Shown: positions 1 through 13,358 of the stretch, in pieces
Layout of the letters: every line of letters begins with the position of its first letter
Numbering within the stretch: the first letter of the stretch is position 1
Source of the DNA: Seriola aureovittata
Lineage: Eukaryota > Chordata > Actinopteri > Carangiformes > Carangidae
DNA: 64,000 nucleotides
NCBI RefSeq assembly: GCF_021018895.1
Contig: NC_079366.1
Span: 24,413,896 to 24,477,895 of the forward strand
Direction: 5' to 3'
Notes under the pieces: model-generated
What the model saw: the letters and a program-made list of their open reading frames with translations, nothing else
Database searches by the model: none
What the model was told of the DNA's origin: nothing
Made by a program: the position numbers and the translations under genes

Positions 1-120
1 ATCAGTTTTAACCACTATACTATTCCGTATCTACATGTATCACTTTGTTTTAAATGAGCAATACATCAAAGTATCGTGAGAACTGAACACTCCATAGTAT
101 ATTCAGGCATGGAAATGTAA
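1..120 (-). repeat. tRNA-like SINE cassette (partial, copy A)
   Basis: The window opens inside the 3' portion of the cassette seen complete at 1.95, 8.65, 9.63 and 10.6 kb. It has the ATCAGTTTTAACCACTATAC motif followed by TTTTAAATGA and CATCAAAGTATCGTGAGAAC. It is cut by the window edge. Confidence 0.6.
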
Positions 121-1948
121 AAAAAAATCATAAAAGTATATATAATATGTTATAAAATTCTCAAAAAACGTCATAGAGTACTATGGCATAAAAAGTTCGA
201 AAACGTTATAGTATAGTATTGCATAAAAATGTCAAAAACATCATAGTGTAGTATGGCATAAAAGTGTCAAAAAAACGTCATAGTATATTATGGCATAAAA
301 TTTCAAAAAACGTCATAATATAGTATGACAAAAAAATGAAATAGTATATTATGGCATAAAAATGTCAGAAAAACATCATAGTATAGCCTGGCATAAAAAG
401 TCATAGTACAGCAAGGCACAAAAATGTCAAAAAAACGTCATAATATAGTATGGCATAAAAAGTAAAAAAAAACGTCATAGTATATTATGGTATAAAAATG
501 TCAAAAAACATCATAGTATAGCCTGGCATATAAAGTCATAGTACAGTAAGGCACAAAAATGTCAAAAAACATCATAGTATAGTATGGCATAAAAAGTTCA
601 AAAACGTCATAGTAAAGTAAGGCATAAATTTCTCAAAAAACATCATAGTATAGTATAGCATAAAAAGTTTTAAAAAAACCTCAGTGTTTTGTATGGCATA
701 AAGATTTTTTTTTAAAATGTCATCGTATGGAAAGGCATAAATTTCTCAAAAAACATCACAGTATAGTATGGCATAAAAATGTAAAAAAAACGTCATAGTA
801 TATTATGGCATAAAAATGTCAAAAAACATCATAGTATAGCCTGGCATAAAAAGTCATAGTATAGTATGGCATAAAAAGTCATAGTACATTAAGGCATAAA
901 AATGCCAAAAAACATCATAGTATAGCCTGGCATAAAAAGTCATAGTACAGTAAGGCATAAAAATGTGAAAAAACGGCATGGTATTGTATGTCATAAAAAG
1001 TTCAAAAATGTCATAGTATAGTATGGCATAAAAAGTTTGAAAACGTCATAGTATAGTATGGCATAAAAATGTCGAAAAACATCATAGTATAGCCTGGCAT
1101 GTAAAGTCATAGTACAGTAAGGCATAAAAATGTCAAAAAACATCATAGTATAGTATGGCATAAAAAGTTAAAAAAAAAACATCATTGTATAGCATGGCAT
1201 AAAAATGTCAAAAAACGTCATAGTATAGTATGGCATAAAAATGTCAAAAAACATCATTGTATAGCCTGGCATAAAAAGTCATAGTGCAGTAAGGCACAAA
1301 AATATCAAAAAAGTCATAGTATAGGATGTCATGAAAAGTTCAAAAATGTCATAGTATAGTATGGCATAAAAAGTTCGAAAACATCATAATATAGTATGGC
1401 ATGAAAATGTCAAAAAACGTCACAGTATATTATGGTATAAAAATGTCAAAAAACATCATAGTATAGCCTGGCATAAAAAGTCATAGTACAGTACAGCATT
1501 AAAATGTCAAAAAACGTCATAGTATACTATAGCATAAAAAGTTCAAAAACGTCATAGTATAATAAGGCATAAATTTCTCAAAAAACGTCATAGTATAGTA
1601 TGGCATAAAAATGTCAAAAAATGTCATAGTATATTATGGCATAGAAATATCAAAAGACATCATAGTATAGTATGGCATAAAAAGTTCAAAAAACATCATA
1701 GTATAGTATGACAAAAAAAATTCAAAAAACATCATAGTACAGTATGGCATAAAAATGTCAAAAAACGTCATAGTATATTATGGTATAAAAATGTCAAAAC
1801 ACATCATAGTATAGCCTGGCATATAAAGTCATAGTACAGTAAGGCACAAAAATGTCAAAAAACAAATTATATATAGTATGTTATAAAATTCCCAAAAAAT
1901 GTCATAGTATAGTATGGCATAAAATTCTCAAAAGCATCATAAGGAATA

Positions 1949-2215
1949 AAAGTGTCAATCGCAGTTGTCAATTAACCTATTGTGTAACCACATGATGACC
2001 CACGCAGTCACAGGTATATCATGCAAACTCCACAAACAGGCACCGAGGCTGGGATTCGAACTCACGAACTTCTGCTTTTGAAGCATCAGTTTTAACCACT
2101 ATACTACACTGTACCTACACGTATTGCTTTATTTGAAATGATCAAATCATCAAAGTATCGTGAGAACTGAGCTCTCCATAGTGTATTGAGGCATGGAAAT
2201 GTTGAAAAAATCATA
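1949..2215 (-). repeat. tRNA-like SINE cassette (copy B)
   Basis: Read on the minus strand, this non-satellite island has a tRNA-like start (TATAGTGGTTAAAAC, A-box-like, followed by GCTTCAAAAGC, an anticodon-arm-like stem) and a B-box-like AGTTCGAATCC. GTGGAGTTTGCATG and a terminal GGTTAATTGACAAC follow. This order resembles a tRNA-like interspersed repeat that is very common in teleosts. It is the most diverged of the full copies in the window. Confidence 0.6.
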
Positions 2216-3024
2216 AAAGTATATATAGTATGATATAAAATTCTCAAAAAACGTCATAGTATAGTATGGCATAAAAATGTCAAAAAACGTCATAGTATAT
2301 TATTGCATAAAAATGTTGAAAAACATCATAGTATATTATGGCGTAAAAATGCCAAAAAACGTAATAGTATATTATGGCACAAAAATGTCAAAAAACATCA
2401 TTGTATAGCCTGGCATAAAAAGTCATAGTGCAGTAAGGCACAAAAATATAAAAAAAAGTCATAGTATAGTATGTCATAAAAAGTTCAAAAATGTCATAGT
2501 ATAGTATGGCATAAAAAGTTCAAAAAAAAAAAAGACATAGTATAGTATGTCATAAAAATGTCAAAAACATCATAGTATAGTATGGCATAAAAAGTTCAAA
2601 AAACATCATAGTATAGTATGACAAAAAAAATTCAAAAAAACGTCATAGTATAGTATGGCATATAAAGTCATAGTACAGTAAGGCACAATAATGTCAAAAA
2701 ACAAATTATATATAGTATGTTATAAAATTCCCAAAAAATGTCATAGTATAGTATGGCATAAAATTCTCAAAAAACGTCATAGTATATTATGGTATAAAAA
2801 TGTCAAAAAACATCATAGTATAGCCTGGCATATAAAGTCATAGTACAGTAAGGCACAAAAATGTCAAAAAACAAATTATATATAGTACGTTATAAAATTC
2901 CCAAAAAATGTCATAGTATAGTATGACAAATAAATGAAATAGTATATTAAGGCATCAAAATGTCAAAAAAGGTCATAGGATAGTATGGCATAAAAATGTC
3001 AAGGAATGTCATAGTATATTATTG

Positions 3025-5671
3025 CATAAAAATGTCGAAAAACATCATAGTATAGCCTGGCATAAAAATTCATAGTACAGTAAGGCATAAAAATGTCAAA
3101 AAAAAGTCATAGTATAGTATGGCATAAAAAGTAAAAAAAAAACATCATAGTATAGCATGGCATGAAAATGTCAAAAAACGTCATAGTATATTATGGCATA
3201 AAAATGTCAAAAAACATCACAGTATAGTATGGCATAAAAAGTCATAGTTATTACGGCATTAAAATGTCAAAAAACGTCATAGTATACTATAGCATAAAAA
3301 GTTCAAAAACGTCATAGTATAATAAAGCATAAATTTCTCAAAAAACGTCATAGTACAGTATGGCATAAAAATGTCAAAAAACATCATAGTATAGCCTGGC
3401 ATAAAAAAGTCATAGTACGGTAAGGCATAAAAATGTCAAAAAACATCATAGTACAGTATGGCATAAAAAGTTCTAAAAACGTCATAGTATAGTGTGGCAT
3501 AAAAATGTCAAAAACATCATAGTATAGTATGACAAAAAAATGAAATAGTATATTAAGGCATCAAAATGTCAAAAAAGGTCATAGTATAGTATGGCATAAA
3601 AATGTCAAAAAACATCATAGTATAATAAGGCATAAATTTCTCAAAAAACATCATAGTATAGCCTGGCATAAAAAGTCATAGTACAGTACGGCATTAAAAT
3701 GTTAAAAAACGTCATAGTATATTATAGCATAAAAAGTTCAAAAACGTCATAGTATAATAAGGCATACATTTCTCAAAAAACGTCATAGTATAATAAGGCA
3801 TACATTTCTCAAAAAACGTCATAGTATAGTATGGCATAAAAATGTCAAAAAACATCATAGTATAATAAGGCATAAATTTCTCAAAAAACGTCATAGTATA
3901 GTATGGCATAAAAATGTCAAGGAATGTCATAGTATATTATTGCATAAAAATGTCGAAAAACATCATAGTATAGCCTGGCATAAAAATTCATAGTACAGTA
4001 AGGCATAAAAATGTCAAGGAATGTCATAGTATATTATTGCATAAAAATGTCGAAAAACATCATAGTATAGCCTGGCATAAAAATTCATAGTACAGTAAGG
4101 CATAAAAATGTCAAAAAAATGTCATAGTATAGTATGGCATAAAAAGTAAAAAAAAAAACATCATAGTATAGTATGGCATGAAAATGTCAAAAAACGTCAT
4201 AGTATATTATGGCATAAAAATGTCAAAAAACATCATAGTATAGCCTGGCATAAAAAGTCATAGTACATTACGGCATTAAAATGTCAAAAAACGTCATAGT
4301 ATACTATAGCATAAAAAGTTCAAAAACGTCATAGTATAATAAAGCATAAATTTCTCAAAAAACGTCATAGTACAGTATGGCATAAAAATGTCAAAAAACA
4401 TCATAGTATAGCCTGGCATAAAAAAGTCATAGTACGGTAAGGCATAAAAATGTCAAAAAACATCATAGTACAGTATGGCATAAAAAGTTCTAAAAACGTC
4501 ATAGTATAGTATGGCATAAAAATGTCAAAAACATCATAGTATAGTATGACAAAAAAATGAAATAGTATATTAAGGCATCAAAATGTCAAAAAAGGTCATA
4601 GTACAGTATGGCATAAAAAGTTCTAAAAACGTCATAGTATGGCATAAAAATGTCAAAAACATCATAGTATAGTATGACAAAAAAATGAAATAGTATATTA
4701 AGGCATCAAAATGTCAAAAAAGGTCATAGTACAGTATGGCATAAAAAGTTCTAAAAACGTCATAGTATAGTATGGCATAAAAATGTCAAAAACATCATTG
4801 TATAGTATGACAAAAAAAATTCAAAAAAACGTCATAGTATAGTATGGCATAAAAATGTCAAAAACATCATAGTATAGTATGACAAAAAAAATTCAAAAAA
4901 ACGTCATAGTATATTATGGCATAAAAATGTAATAAAAACATCATATTATAGCCTGGCATAAAAAGTCATAGTACAGTAAGGCATTAAAATGTGAAAAAAC
5001 GGCATGGTATAGTATGGCATAAAAATGTCAAAAAACATCATAGTATAATAAGGCATAAATTTCTCAAAAAACGTCATAGTATAGTATGGCATAAAAATGT
5101 CAAGAAATGTCATAGTATATTATTGCATAAAAATGTCGAAAAACATCATAGTATAGCCTGGCATAAAAAGTCATAGTACAGTAAGGCATAAAAATGTCAA
5201 AAAAATGTCATAGTATAGTATGACATAAAAAGTTAAAAAAAACATCATAGTATAGTATGGCATGAAAATGTCAAAAAACGTCACAGTATAGTATGGCATA
5301 AAAATGTCAAAAAACATGATAGTATAGCCTGTCATAAAAAGTCATAGTACATTACGGCATTAAAATGTCAAAAAACGTCATAGTATACTATAGCATAAAA
5401 AGTTCAAAAACGTCATAGTATAATAAGGCATAAATTTCTCAAAAAACGTCTTAGTAAAGTATGGCATAAAAATGTCAAAAAACATCATAGTATAGCCTGG
5501 CATAAAAAGTAATAGTACAGTAAGGCATTAAAATGTGAAAAAACGGCATGGTATAGTATGGCATAAAAATGTCAAAAAACATCATAGTATAATAAGGCAT
5601 AAATTTCTCAAAAAACGTCATAGTATAGTATGGCATAAAAATGTCAAAAAACATCATAGTATATTATGGCA
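3025..5671 (+). repeat. 2.65-kb higher-order unit, copy 1
   Basis: This segment of the satellite is repeated almost base for base about 2,647 bp downstream. Long irregular landmarks recur at that offset, for example identical spurious frames beginning at 3712/6358, 4991/7638 and 5475/8122. The boundaries are set by where the match starts and stops by eye and may be off by tens of bases. Confidence 0.85.
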
Positions 5672-8318
5672 TAAAAATGTCGAAAAACATCATAGTATAG
5701 CCTGGCATAAAAATTCATAGTACAGTAAGGCATAAAAATGTCAAAAAAAAGTCATAGTATAGTATGGCATAAAAAGTAAAAAAAAAACATCATAGTATAG
5801 CATGGCATGAAAATGTCAAAAAACGTCATAGTATATTATGGCATAAAAATGTCAAAAAACATCATAGTATAGCCTGGCATAAAAAGTCATAGTTATTACG
5901 GCATTAAAATGTCAAAAAACGTCATAGTATACTATAGCATAAAAAGTTCAAAAACGTCATAGTATAATAAAGCATAAATTTCTCAAAAAACGTCATAGTA
6001 CAGTATGGCATAAAAATGTCAAAAAACATCATAGTATAGCCTGGCATAAAAAAGTCATAGTACGGTAAGGCATAAAAATGTCAAAAAACATCATAGTACA
6101 GTATGGCATAAAAAGTTCTAAAAACGTCATAGTATAGTGTGGCATAAAAATGTCAAAAACATCATAGTATAGTATGACAAAAAAATGAAATAGTATATTA
6201 AGGCATCAAAATGTCAAAAAAAAGTCATAGTATAGTATGGCATAAAAATGTCAAAAAACATCATAGTATAATAAGGCATAAATTTCTCAAAAAACATCAT
6301 AGTATAGCCTGGCATAAAAAGTCATAGTACAGTACGGCATTAAAATGTTAAAAAACGTCATAGTATATTATAGCATAAAAAGTTCAAAAACGTCATAGTA
6401 TAATAAGGCATACATTTCTCAAAAAACGTCATAGTATAATAAGGCATACATTTCTCAAAAAACGTCATAGTATAGTATGGCATAAAAATGTCAAAAAACA
6501 TCATAGTATAATAAGGCATAAATTTCTCAAAAAACGTCATAGTATAGTATGGCATAAAAATGTCAAGGAATGTCATAGTATATTATTGCATAAAAATGTC
6601 GAAAAACATCATAGTATAGCCTGGCATAAAAATTCATAGTACAGTAAGGCATAAAAATGTCAAGGAATGTCATAGTATATTATTGCATAAAAATGTCGAA
6701 AAACATCATAGTATAGCCTGGCATAAAAATTCATAGTACAGTAAGGCATAAAAATGTCAAAAAAATGTCATAGTATAGTATGGCATAAAAAGTAAAAAAA
6801 AAAAACATCATAGTATAGTATGGCATGAAAATGTCAAAAAACGTCATAGTATATTATGGCATAAAAATGTCAAAAAACATCATAGTATAGCCTGGCATAA
6901 AAAGTCATAGTACATTACGGCATTAAAATGTCAAAAAACGTCATAGTATACTATAGCATAAAAAGTTCAAAAACGTCATAGTATAATAAAGCATAAATTT
7001 CTCAAAAAACGTCATAGTACAGTATGGCATAAAAATGTCAAAAAACATCATAGTATAGCCTGGCATAAAAAAGTCATAGTACGGTAAGGCATAAAAATGT
7101 CAAAAAACATCATAGTACAGTATGGCATAAAAAGTTCTAAAAACGTCATAGTATAGTATGGCATAAAAATGTCAAAAACATCATAGTATAGTATGACAAA
7201 AAAATGAAATAGTATATTAAGGCATCAAAATGTCAAAAAAGGTCATAGTACAGTATGGCATAAAAAGTTCTAAAAACGTCATAGTATGGCATAAAAATGT
7301 CAAAAACATCATAGTATAGTATGACAAAAAAATGAAATAGTATATTAAGGCATCAAAATGTCAAAAAAGGTCATAGTACAGTATGGCATAAAAAGTTCTA
7401 AAAACGTCATAGTATAGTATGGCATAAAAATGTCAAAAACATCATTGTATAGTATGACAAAAAAAATTCAAAAAAACGTCATAGTATAGTATGGCATAAA
7501 AATGTCAAAAACATCATAGTATAGTATGACAAAAAAAATTCAAAAAAACGTCATAGTATATTATGGCATAAAAATGTAATAAAAACATCATATTATAGCC
7601 TGGCATAAAAAGTCATAGTACAGTAAGGCATTAAAATGTGAAAAAACGGCATGGTATAGTATGGCATAAAAATGTCAAAAAACATCATAGTATAATAAGG
7701 CATAAATTTCTCAAAAAACGTCATAGTATAGTATGGCATAAAAATGTCAAGAAATGTCATAGTATATTATTGCATAAAAATGTCGAAAAACATCATAGTA
7801 TAGCCTGGCATAAAAAGTCATAGTACAGTAAGGCATAAAAATGTCAAAAAAATGTCATAGTATAGTATGACATAAAAAGTTAAAAAAAACATCATAGTAT
7901 AGTATGGCATGAAAATGTCAAAAAACGTCACAGTATAGTATGGCATAAAAATGTCAAAAAACATGATAGTATAGCCTGTCATAAAAAGTCATAGTACATT
8001 ACGGCATTAAAATGTCAAAAAACGTCATAGTATACTATAGCATAAAAAGTTCAAAAACGTCATAGTATAATAAGGCATAAATTTCTCAAAAAACGTCTTA
8101 GTAAAGTATGGCATAAAAATGTCAAAAAACATCATAGTATAGCCTGGCATAAAAAGTAATAGTACAGTAAGGCATTAAAATGTGAAAAAACGGCATGGTA
8201 TAGTATGGCATAAAAATGTCAAAAAACATCATAGTATAATAAGGCATAAATTTCTCAAAAAACGTCATAGTATAGTATGGCATAAAAATGTCAAAAAACA
8301 TCATAGTATATTATGGCA
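5672..8318 (+). repeat. 2.65-kb higher-order unit, copy 2
   Basis: This is the second, directly adjacent copy of the 2.65-kb satellite block. The only differences I noticed are one- or two-base changes and small A-run length changes. The match ends near 8.32 kb, where copy 2 passes into the 975-bp-unit array. Confidence 0.85.
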
Positions 8319-8653
8319 TAAAAATGTCAGAAAAACATCATAGTATAGCCTGGCATAAAAAGTCATAGTACAGTAAGGCATAAAAATGTGAAAAAACGGC
8401 ATGGTATAGTATGGCATAAAAAGTTTGAAAACGTCATAGTATAGTATGGCATAAAAATGTCAAGAAATGTCATAGTATATTATTGCATAAAAATGTCAAA
8501 AAACATCATAGTATAGCCTGGCATAAAAAGTCATAGTACAGTAAGGCATAAAAATGTCAAAAAACAAATTATATATAGTATGTTATAAAATTCTCAAAAA
8601 ATGTCATAGTATAGTATGGCATAAAATTCTCAAAAACATCATAAGGCATTAAA

Positions 8654-8925
8654 GCGTCAGTCACAGTTGTCAATTAACCTATTGTGCATGTCCTTCCACA
8701 TGATAACCCGCTCAGTCACAGGTAGATCATGCAAACTCCACAAAAAGTGGCCGAGGCTGGGATTCGAATTTACGAACTTCCGCTTTTGAAGCATCAGTTT
8801 TAACCACTATACTATTCCGTATATACACGTATGACTTTATTTTAAATGAACAAAACATCAAAGTATCGTGAGAACTGAACGCTCCATAGCGTATTGAGGC
8901 ATGGAAATGTTGAAAAAATCATAAA
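8654..8925 (-). repeat. tRNA-like SINE cassette (copy C)
   Basis: Same cassette as at 1.95 kb: A-box-like TATAGTGGTTAAAAC, B-box-like GTTCGAATCCCAGC, then the GTGGAGTTTGCATGATC block on the minus strand. It is locked into the first 975-bp higher-order unit. Confidence 0.65.
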
Positions 8926-9626
8926 TTATATATAGTATGTTATAAAATTCTCAAAAAACGTCATAGAGTACTATGGCATAAAAAGTTCGAAAACGTTATA
9001 GTATAGTATGGCATAAAAATGTCAAAAAACATCATAGTACAGTATGGCATAAAAAGTTCAAAAAACGTCATAGTATAGAATGGCATAAAAAGTTTTTAAA
9101 AAAAAACAAAAAAACGTCATATATAGAATGGCATAAAAAGTAAAAAAAAAAAAAAAAAAAAAAACGTCATAGTATAGTATGGCATAAAAATGTCAAAAAC
9201 ATCATAGTATAATAAGGCATAAATTTCTCAAAAAACGTCATAGTATAGTATGGCATAAAAATGTCAAAAACATCATAGTATATTATGGCATAAAAATGTC
9301 AGAAAAACATCATAGTATAGCCTGGCATAAAAAGTCATAGTACAGTAGGGCATAAAAATGTGAAAAAACGGCATGGTATAGTATGGCATAAAAAGTTTGA
9401 AAACGTCATAGTATAGTATGGCATAAAAATGTCAAGAAATGTCATAGTATATTATTGCATAAAAATGTCGAAAAAACATCATAGTATAGCCTGGCATAAA
9501 AAGTCATACTACAGTAAGGCATAAAAATGTCAAAAAACAAATTATATATAGTATGTTATAAAATTCTCAAAAAATGTCATAGTATAGTATGGCATAAAAT
9601 TCTCAAAAACATCATAAGGCATGAAA

Positions 9627-9897
9627 GCGTCAGTCACAGTTGTCAATTAACCTATTGTGCATGTCCTTCCACATGATAACCCGCTCAGTCACAGGTAGAT
9701 CATGCAAACTCCACAAAAAGTGGCCGAGGCTGGGATTCGAACTTACGAACTTCCGCTTTTGAAGCATCAGTTTTAACCACTATACTATTCCGTATATACA
9801 CGTATAACTTTATTTTAAATGAACAAAACATCAAAGTATCGTGAGAACTGAACGCTCCATAGCGTATTGAGGCATGGAAATGTTGAAAAAATCATAA
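9627..9897 (-). repeat. tRNA-like SINE cassette (copy D)
   Basis: Nearly identical to copies C and E and located at the same place in the second 975-bp unit. It was therefore copied with the satellite rather than by separate retroposition. Confidence 0.65.
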
Positions 9898-10602
9898 ATT
9901 ATATATAGTATGTTATAAAATTCTCAAAAAACGTCATAGAGTACTATGGCATAAAAAGTTCGAAAACGTTATAGTATAGTATGGCATAAAAATGTCAAAA
10001 AACATCATAGTACAGTATGGCATAAAAAGTTCAAAAAACGTCATAGTATAGAATGGCATAAAAAGTTTTTTAAAAAAAAACAAAAAAACGTCATATATAG
10101 AATGGCATAAAAAGTAAAAAAAAAACAAACAAAAAAAAAACGTCATAGTATAGTATGGCATAAAAATGTCAAAAACATCATAGTATAATAAGGCATAAAT
10201 TTCTCAAAAAACGTCATAGTATAGTATGGCATAAAAATGTCAAAAAACATCATAGTATATTATGGCATAAAAATGTCAGAAAAACATCATAGTATAGCCT
10301 GGCATAAAAAGTCATAGTACAGTAGGGCATAAAAATGTGAAAAAACGGCATGGTATAGTATGGCATAAAAAGTTTGAAAACGTCATAGTATAGTATGGCA
10401 TAAAAATGTCAAGAAATGTCATAGTATATTATTGCATAAAAATGTCGAAAAACATCATAGTATAGCCTGGCATAAAAAGTCATACTACAGTAAGGCATAA
10501 AAATGTCAAAAAACAAATTATATATAGTATGTTATAAAATTCTCAAAAAATGTCATAGTATAGTATGGCATAAAATTCTCAAAAACATCATAAGGCATGA
10601 AA

Positions 10603-10873
10603 GCGTCAGTCACAGTTGTCAATTAACCTATTGTGCATGTCCTTCCACATGATAACCCGCTCAGTCACAGGTAGATCATGCAAACTCCACAAAAAGTGGC
10701 CGAGGCTGGGATTCGAACTTACGAACTTCCGCTTTTGAAGCATCAGTTTTAACCACTATACTATTCCGTATATACACGTATAACTTTATTTTAAATGAAC
10801 AAAACATCAAAGTATCGTGAGAACTGAACGCTCCATAGCGTATTGAGGCATGGAAATGTTGAAAAAATCATAA
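10603..10873 (-). repeat. tRNA-like SINE cassette (copy E)
   Basis: Third copy in the 975-bp array. The following 280 bp still match the earlier units before the array loses register near 11.15 kb. Confidence 0.65.
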
Positions 10874-12599
10874 ATTATATATAGTATGTTATAAAATTCT
10901 CAAAAAACGTCATAGAGTACTATGGCATAAAAAGTTCGAAAACGTTATAGTATAGTATGGCATAAAAATGTCAAAAAACATCATAGTACAGTATGGCATA
11001 AAAAGTTCAAAAAACGTCATAGTATAGAATGGCATAAAAAGTTTTTTTTAAAAAAACAAAAAAACGTCATATATAGAATGGCATAAAAAGTAAAAAAAAA
11101 CAAAAAAAACAAAAAACGTCATAGTATAGTATGGCATAAAAATGTCAAAAACATCATAGTATAGTATGGCATTAAAATGTAAAAAAAACATCATAGTATA
11201 GTATGGCATAAAAATGACAAAAACCGTCTTAGTATATTATGGCACAAAAATGTCAAAAAACATCATAGTATAGCCTGGCATAAAAAGTCATAGTACAGTA
11301 AGGCATAACAATGTCAAAAAACATCATAGTATAGCCTGGCATAAAAAGTCATAGTGCAGTAAGGCACAAGAATATCAAAAAACGTCATAGTATAGTATGT
11401 CATAAAAAGTTCAAAAATGTCATAGTATAGTATGGCATAAAAATGTCAGAAAACGTCATATTATATTATTGCATAAAAATGTCGAAAAAAACATCATAGT
11501 ATAGCCTGGCATAAAAAGTCATAGTACAGTATGGCATAAAAAGTTCAAAAAACGTCATAGTATAGAATGGCATAAAAATGTCAATAAACGTCATAGTATA
11601 TTATGGCATAAAAATGTCAAAAAACATCATAGTATAGCCTGGCATAAAAAGTCATAGTACAGTATGGCATAAAAATGTAAAAAAAAAACGTCATGGTATA
11701 TTATGGGATAAAAATGTCAAAAAACATCATTGTATAGCCTGGCATAAAAAGACATAGTGCAGTAAGGCACAAAAATATCAAAAAACGTATGGCATAAAAA
11801 GTTAAAAAAAAAAACGTCATAATATAGTATGGCATAAAAAAATTCAAGAAACATCATAGTATAGTATGACAAAAAAAATGTGATAGTATATTAAGGCATA
11901 AAAATGTCCAAAAACATCATAGTATGGCATAGTATGTCATAAAATTCTCAAAAAACGTCATAGTATATAGTATGTCATAAATTTCTCAGAAAACGTCATA
12001 GTATAGTATGGTATAAAATTGTCATAGTATAGTAAGTTATAAAAATGTCAAAAAACATCATAGTATTGTATGGCATAAAAATGCCAAAAAGCGTCATAGT
12101 ATTACCTAGTATGGCACAGTATGGCATTAAAGGTAAAAAAAAAAAAAACGTCATGGCATAAAATTCTCAAAAAACGTCATAGTATATTATAGCATAAAAA
12201 TGTCAAAAAACATCATAGTATAGCCTGGCATAAAAAGTCATAGTACAGTAAGGCATAAAAATGTGAAAAAATGTCATGGTATAGTGTGGCATAAAATGTT
12301 CAAAAAACGTCATAGTATGGCATAGTATGTCATAAAATTCTCAAAAAACGTCATAGATAGAAAACGTAATAGTATAGTATGGTATAAAATTGTCATAGTA
12401 TATTAAGACAAAAATGTCAAAAATGGTCATAGTATAGTATGTCATAAAAATGTCAAAAAACATCATAGTATAGCCTTGTATAAAAAATCATAGAAAAATA
12501 AGGCATAAAAATTTCAAAAAACGTCATAGTACAGTAAGGCATAAAATGTCAAAAACATCATAGTATAGTATCGCATAAAAATGTCAGAAAAACATCACA

Positions 12600-12700
12600 T
12601 GACATATGATCTTCCAATTAACTCAATGCGCATGTCTTTGGATTGCGGAAGGAAACTATAGTTCCCAAATGAAACCCATGCAGGTTGGCGTATTGGGTGA
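12600..12700 (-). repeat. fragment of the same teleost tRNA-like repeat
   Basis: CCAATTAACTCAATGCGCAT followed by GTCTTTGGATTGCGGAAGG and, after a short interruption, GAAACCCATGCAGG matches in order the distal part of the repeat whose tRNA-like head is seen in the satellite cassettes. It marks the array edge. The 98-codon open frame running through 12606–12902 shows no recognisable protein and is taken as chance. Confidence 0.5.
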
Positions 12701-13080
12701 ACATGTAGCTGGCATGCCTAAATCGGTTGTCCTGGAGACGAAGCCTCTTGGAAGGCATACTGGTATGATCTCATATGACTTCACTCCAAACAGTGCGAGT
12801 GAGTTCACTCAAATCTTGGCAGAAACAATTCTGTCCTGCCAAATTATTGGTAGGGACATGCCCCTATCGCCCATATGCAAACCTACGCCCTTGATGATAT
12901 GATTCCATTGAGTGTTAATAAATTATCATACTGAAGTACAGCCCAGCCCTAATTAATATAGCCTACCTATTGCAATAGTTTATTATGGGTAATGTAAGCT
13001 TGACTATATAGGGGGCAGGTGCTCTTCATGAGCCTAAAATCTCCTGAACAAAAAAAGAAAAAAATATATTACAATTTTAA
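12700..13080. other. spacer between satellite and syngr3, nothing recognised
   Basis: This is non-satellite sequence with no coding signal I recognise. It becomes A/T-rich at 13,030–13,090 just before the GC-rich 5' end of syngr3. Confidence 0.5.
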
Positions 13081-13094
13081 TTTAAAACCGTAAT

Positions 13095-13253
13095 GAGTGT
13101 TCACAGTTAATTCTGCAGCAGCCTGTGATCTGCTTTCGGTGACGCGGTGTGACTTCACACGGAGGCTGGAGGAGGACGCCGCCGCTTCGCGCAGCTCTCT
13201 GACCGTCTCCTCTCGTTCTCTCGGCAGGCGTCAGGCTGCAGAAACCCGGAGGG
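13095..13253 (+). promoter_or_regulatory. GC-rich 5' UTR / promoter-proximal region of syngr3
   Basis: CpG content rises sharply here compared with the flanking AT-rich DNA and continues into coding exon 1, as in vertebrate CpG-island promoters. No TATA box is evident. TCTCTCGGCAG at about 13,215–13,225 could serve as an acceptor of a 5'-UTR intron, so the true first exon may lie further upstream. The start site cannot be placed from sequence alone. Confidence 0.4.
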
Positions 13254-13358
13254 ATGGAGCCAGCGGGCGCGTACGGCGCCGGGAAGGCCGGGAGCCTCGC
13301 CTTCGATCCGGTTGCCTTCTTCACGCATCCCCGGACCATCCTCAGACTGCTGTCGTGG
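13254..13358 (+). CDS. syngr3: syngr3 coding exon 1
   Basis: The ATG lies in GGGATGG context and opens MEPAGAYGAGKAG. The exon encodes 35 residues of the cytoplasmic N terminus up to ILRLLSW and ends at TGG|GTAAGT in phase 0. Confidence 0.92.

Larger units (their letters stand above)
8200..11150 (+). repeat. three ~975-bp higher-order units
   Basis: A composite unit of satellite monomers plus a unique-looking cassette is repeated three times. The landmark CAATTAACCTATTGTGCATG occurs at 8671, 9644 and 10620, giving spacings of 973 and 976 bp. Units differ mainly in the length of A-rich runs near 9.1, 10.1 and 11.1 kb. An older, more diverged relative of the cassette lies at 1.95 kb and a partial one at position 1. 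Confidence 0.85.
1..12600. repeat. AT-rich satellite array, ~36-bp monomer
   Basis: The stretch is made almost entirely of diverged copies of a monomer of about 36 bp, recognisable by GGCATAAAAATGTC, AAAAAACATCATAGTATAG and the variants AAAACGTCATAGTATA and TAGCCTGGCATAAAAAGTC. All copies run in the same direction. Because 36 bp is 12 codons, long spurious open frames appear on both strands (12-residue periods such as NVKKHHSIVWHK); they are not genes. Homogeneity is highest at 3–11 kb, suggesting recent local duplication there, while 11.2–12.6 kb is more diverged and looks like the array edge. The array runs off the left end of the window. Confidence 0.95.

Noticed and set aside
1949..2215. 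A functional tRNA gene in the satellite cassette
   Set aside because: The A- and B-box-like motifs are there, but the cloverleaf arms do not close properly and the unit continues into SINE-type sequence.
3712..8304. Repeated 60–72-codon open frames with a 12-residue period on both strands
   Set aside because: They follow the 36-bp satellite monomer; the codon-length multiple explains the open frames and no domain or start context supports them.
12606..12902. 98-codon open frame beyond the satellite
   Set aside because: No recognisable family, no splice or start support, and its beginning lies inside an interspersed repeat fragment.
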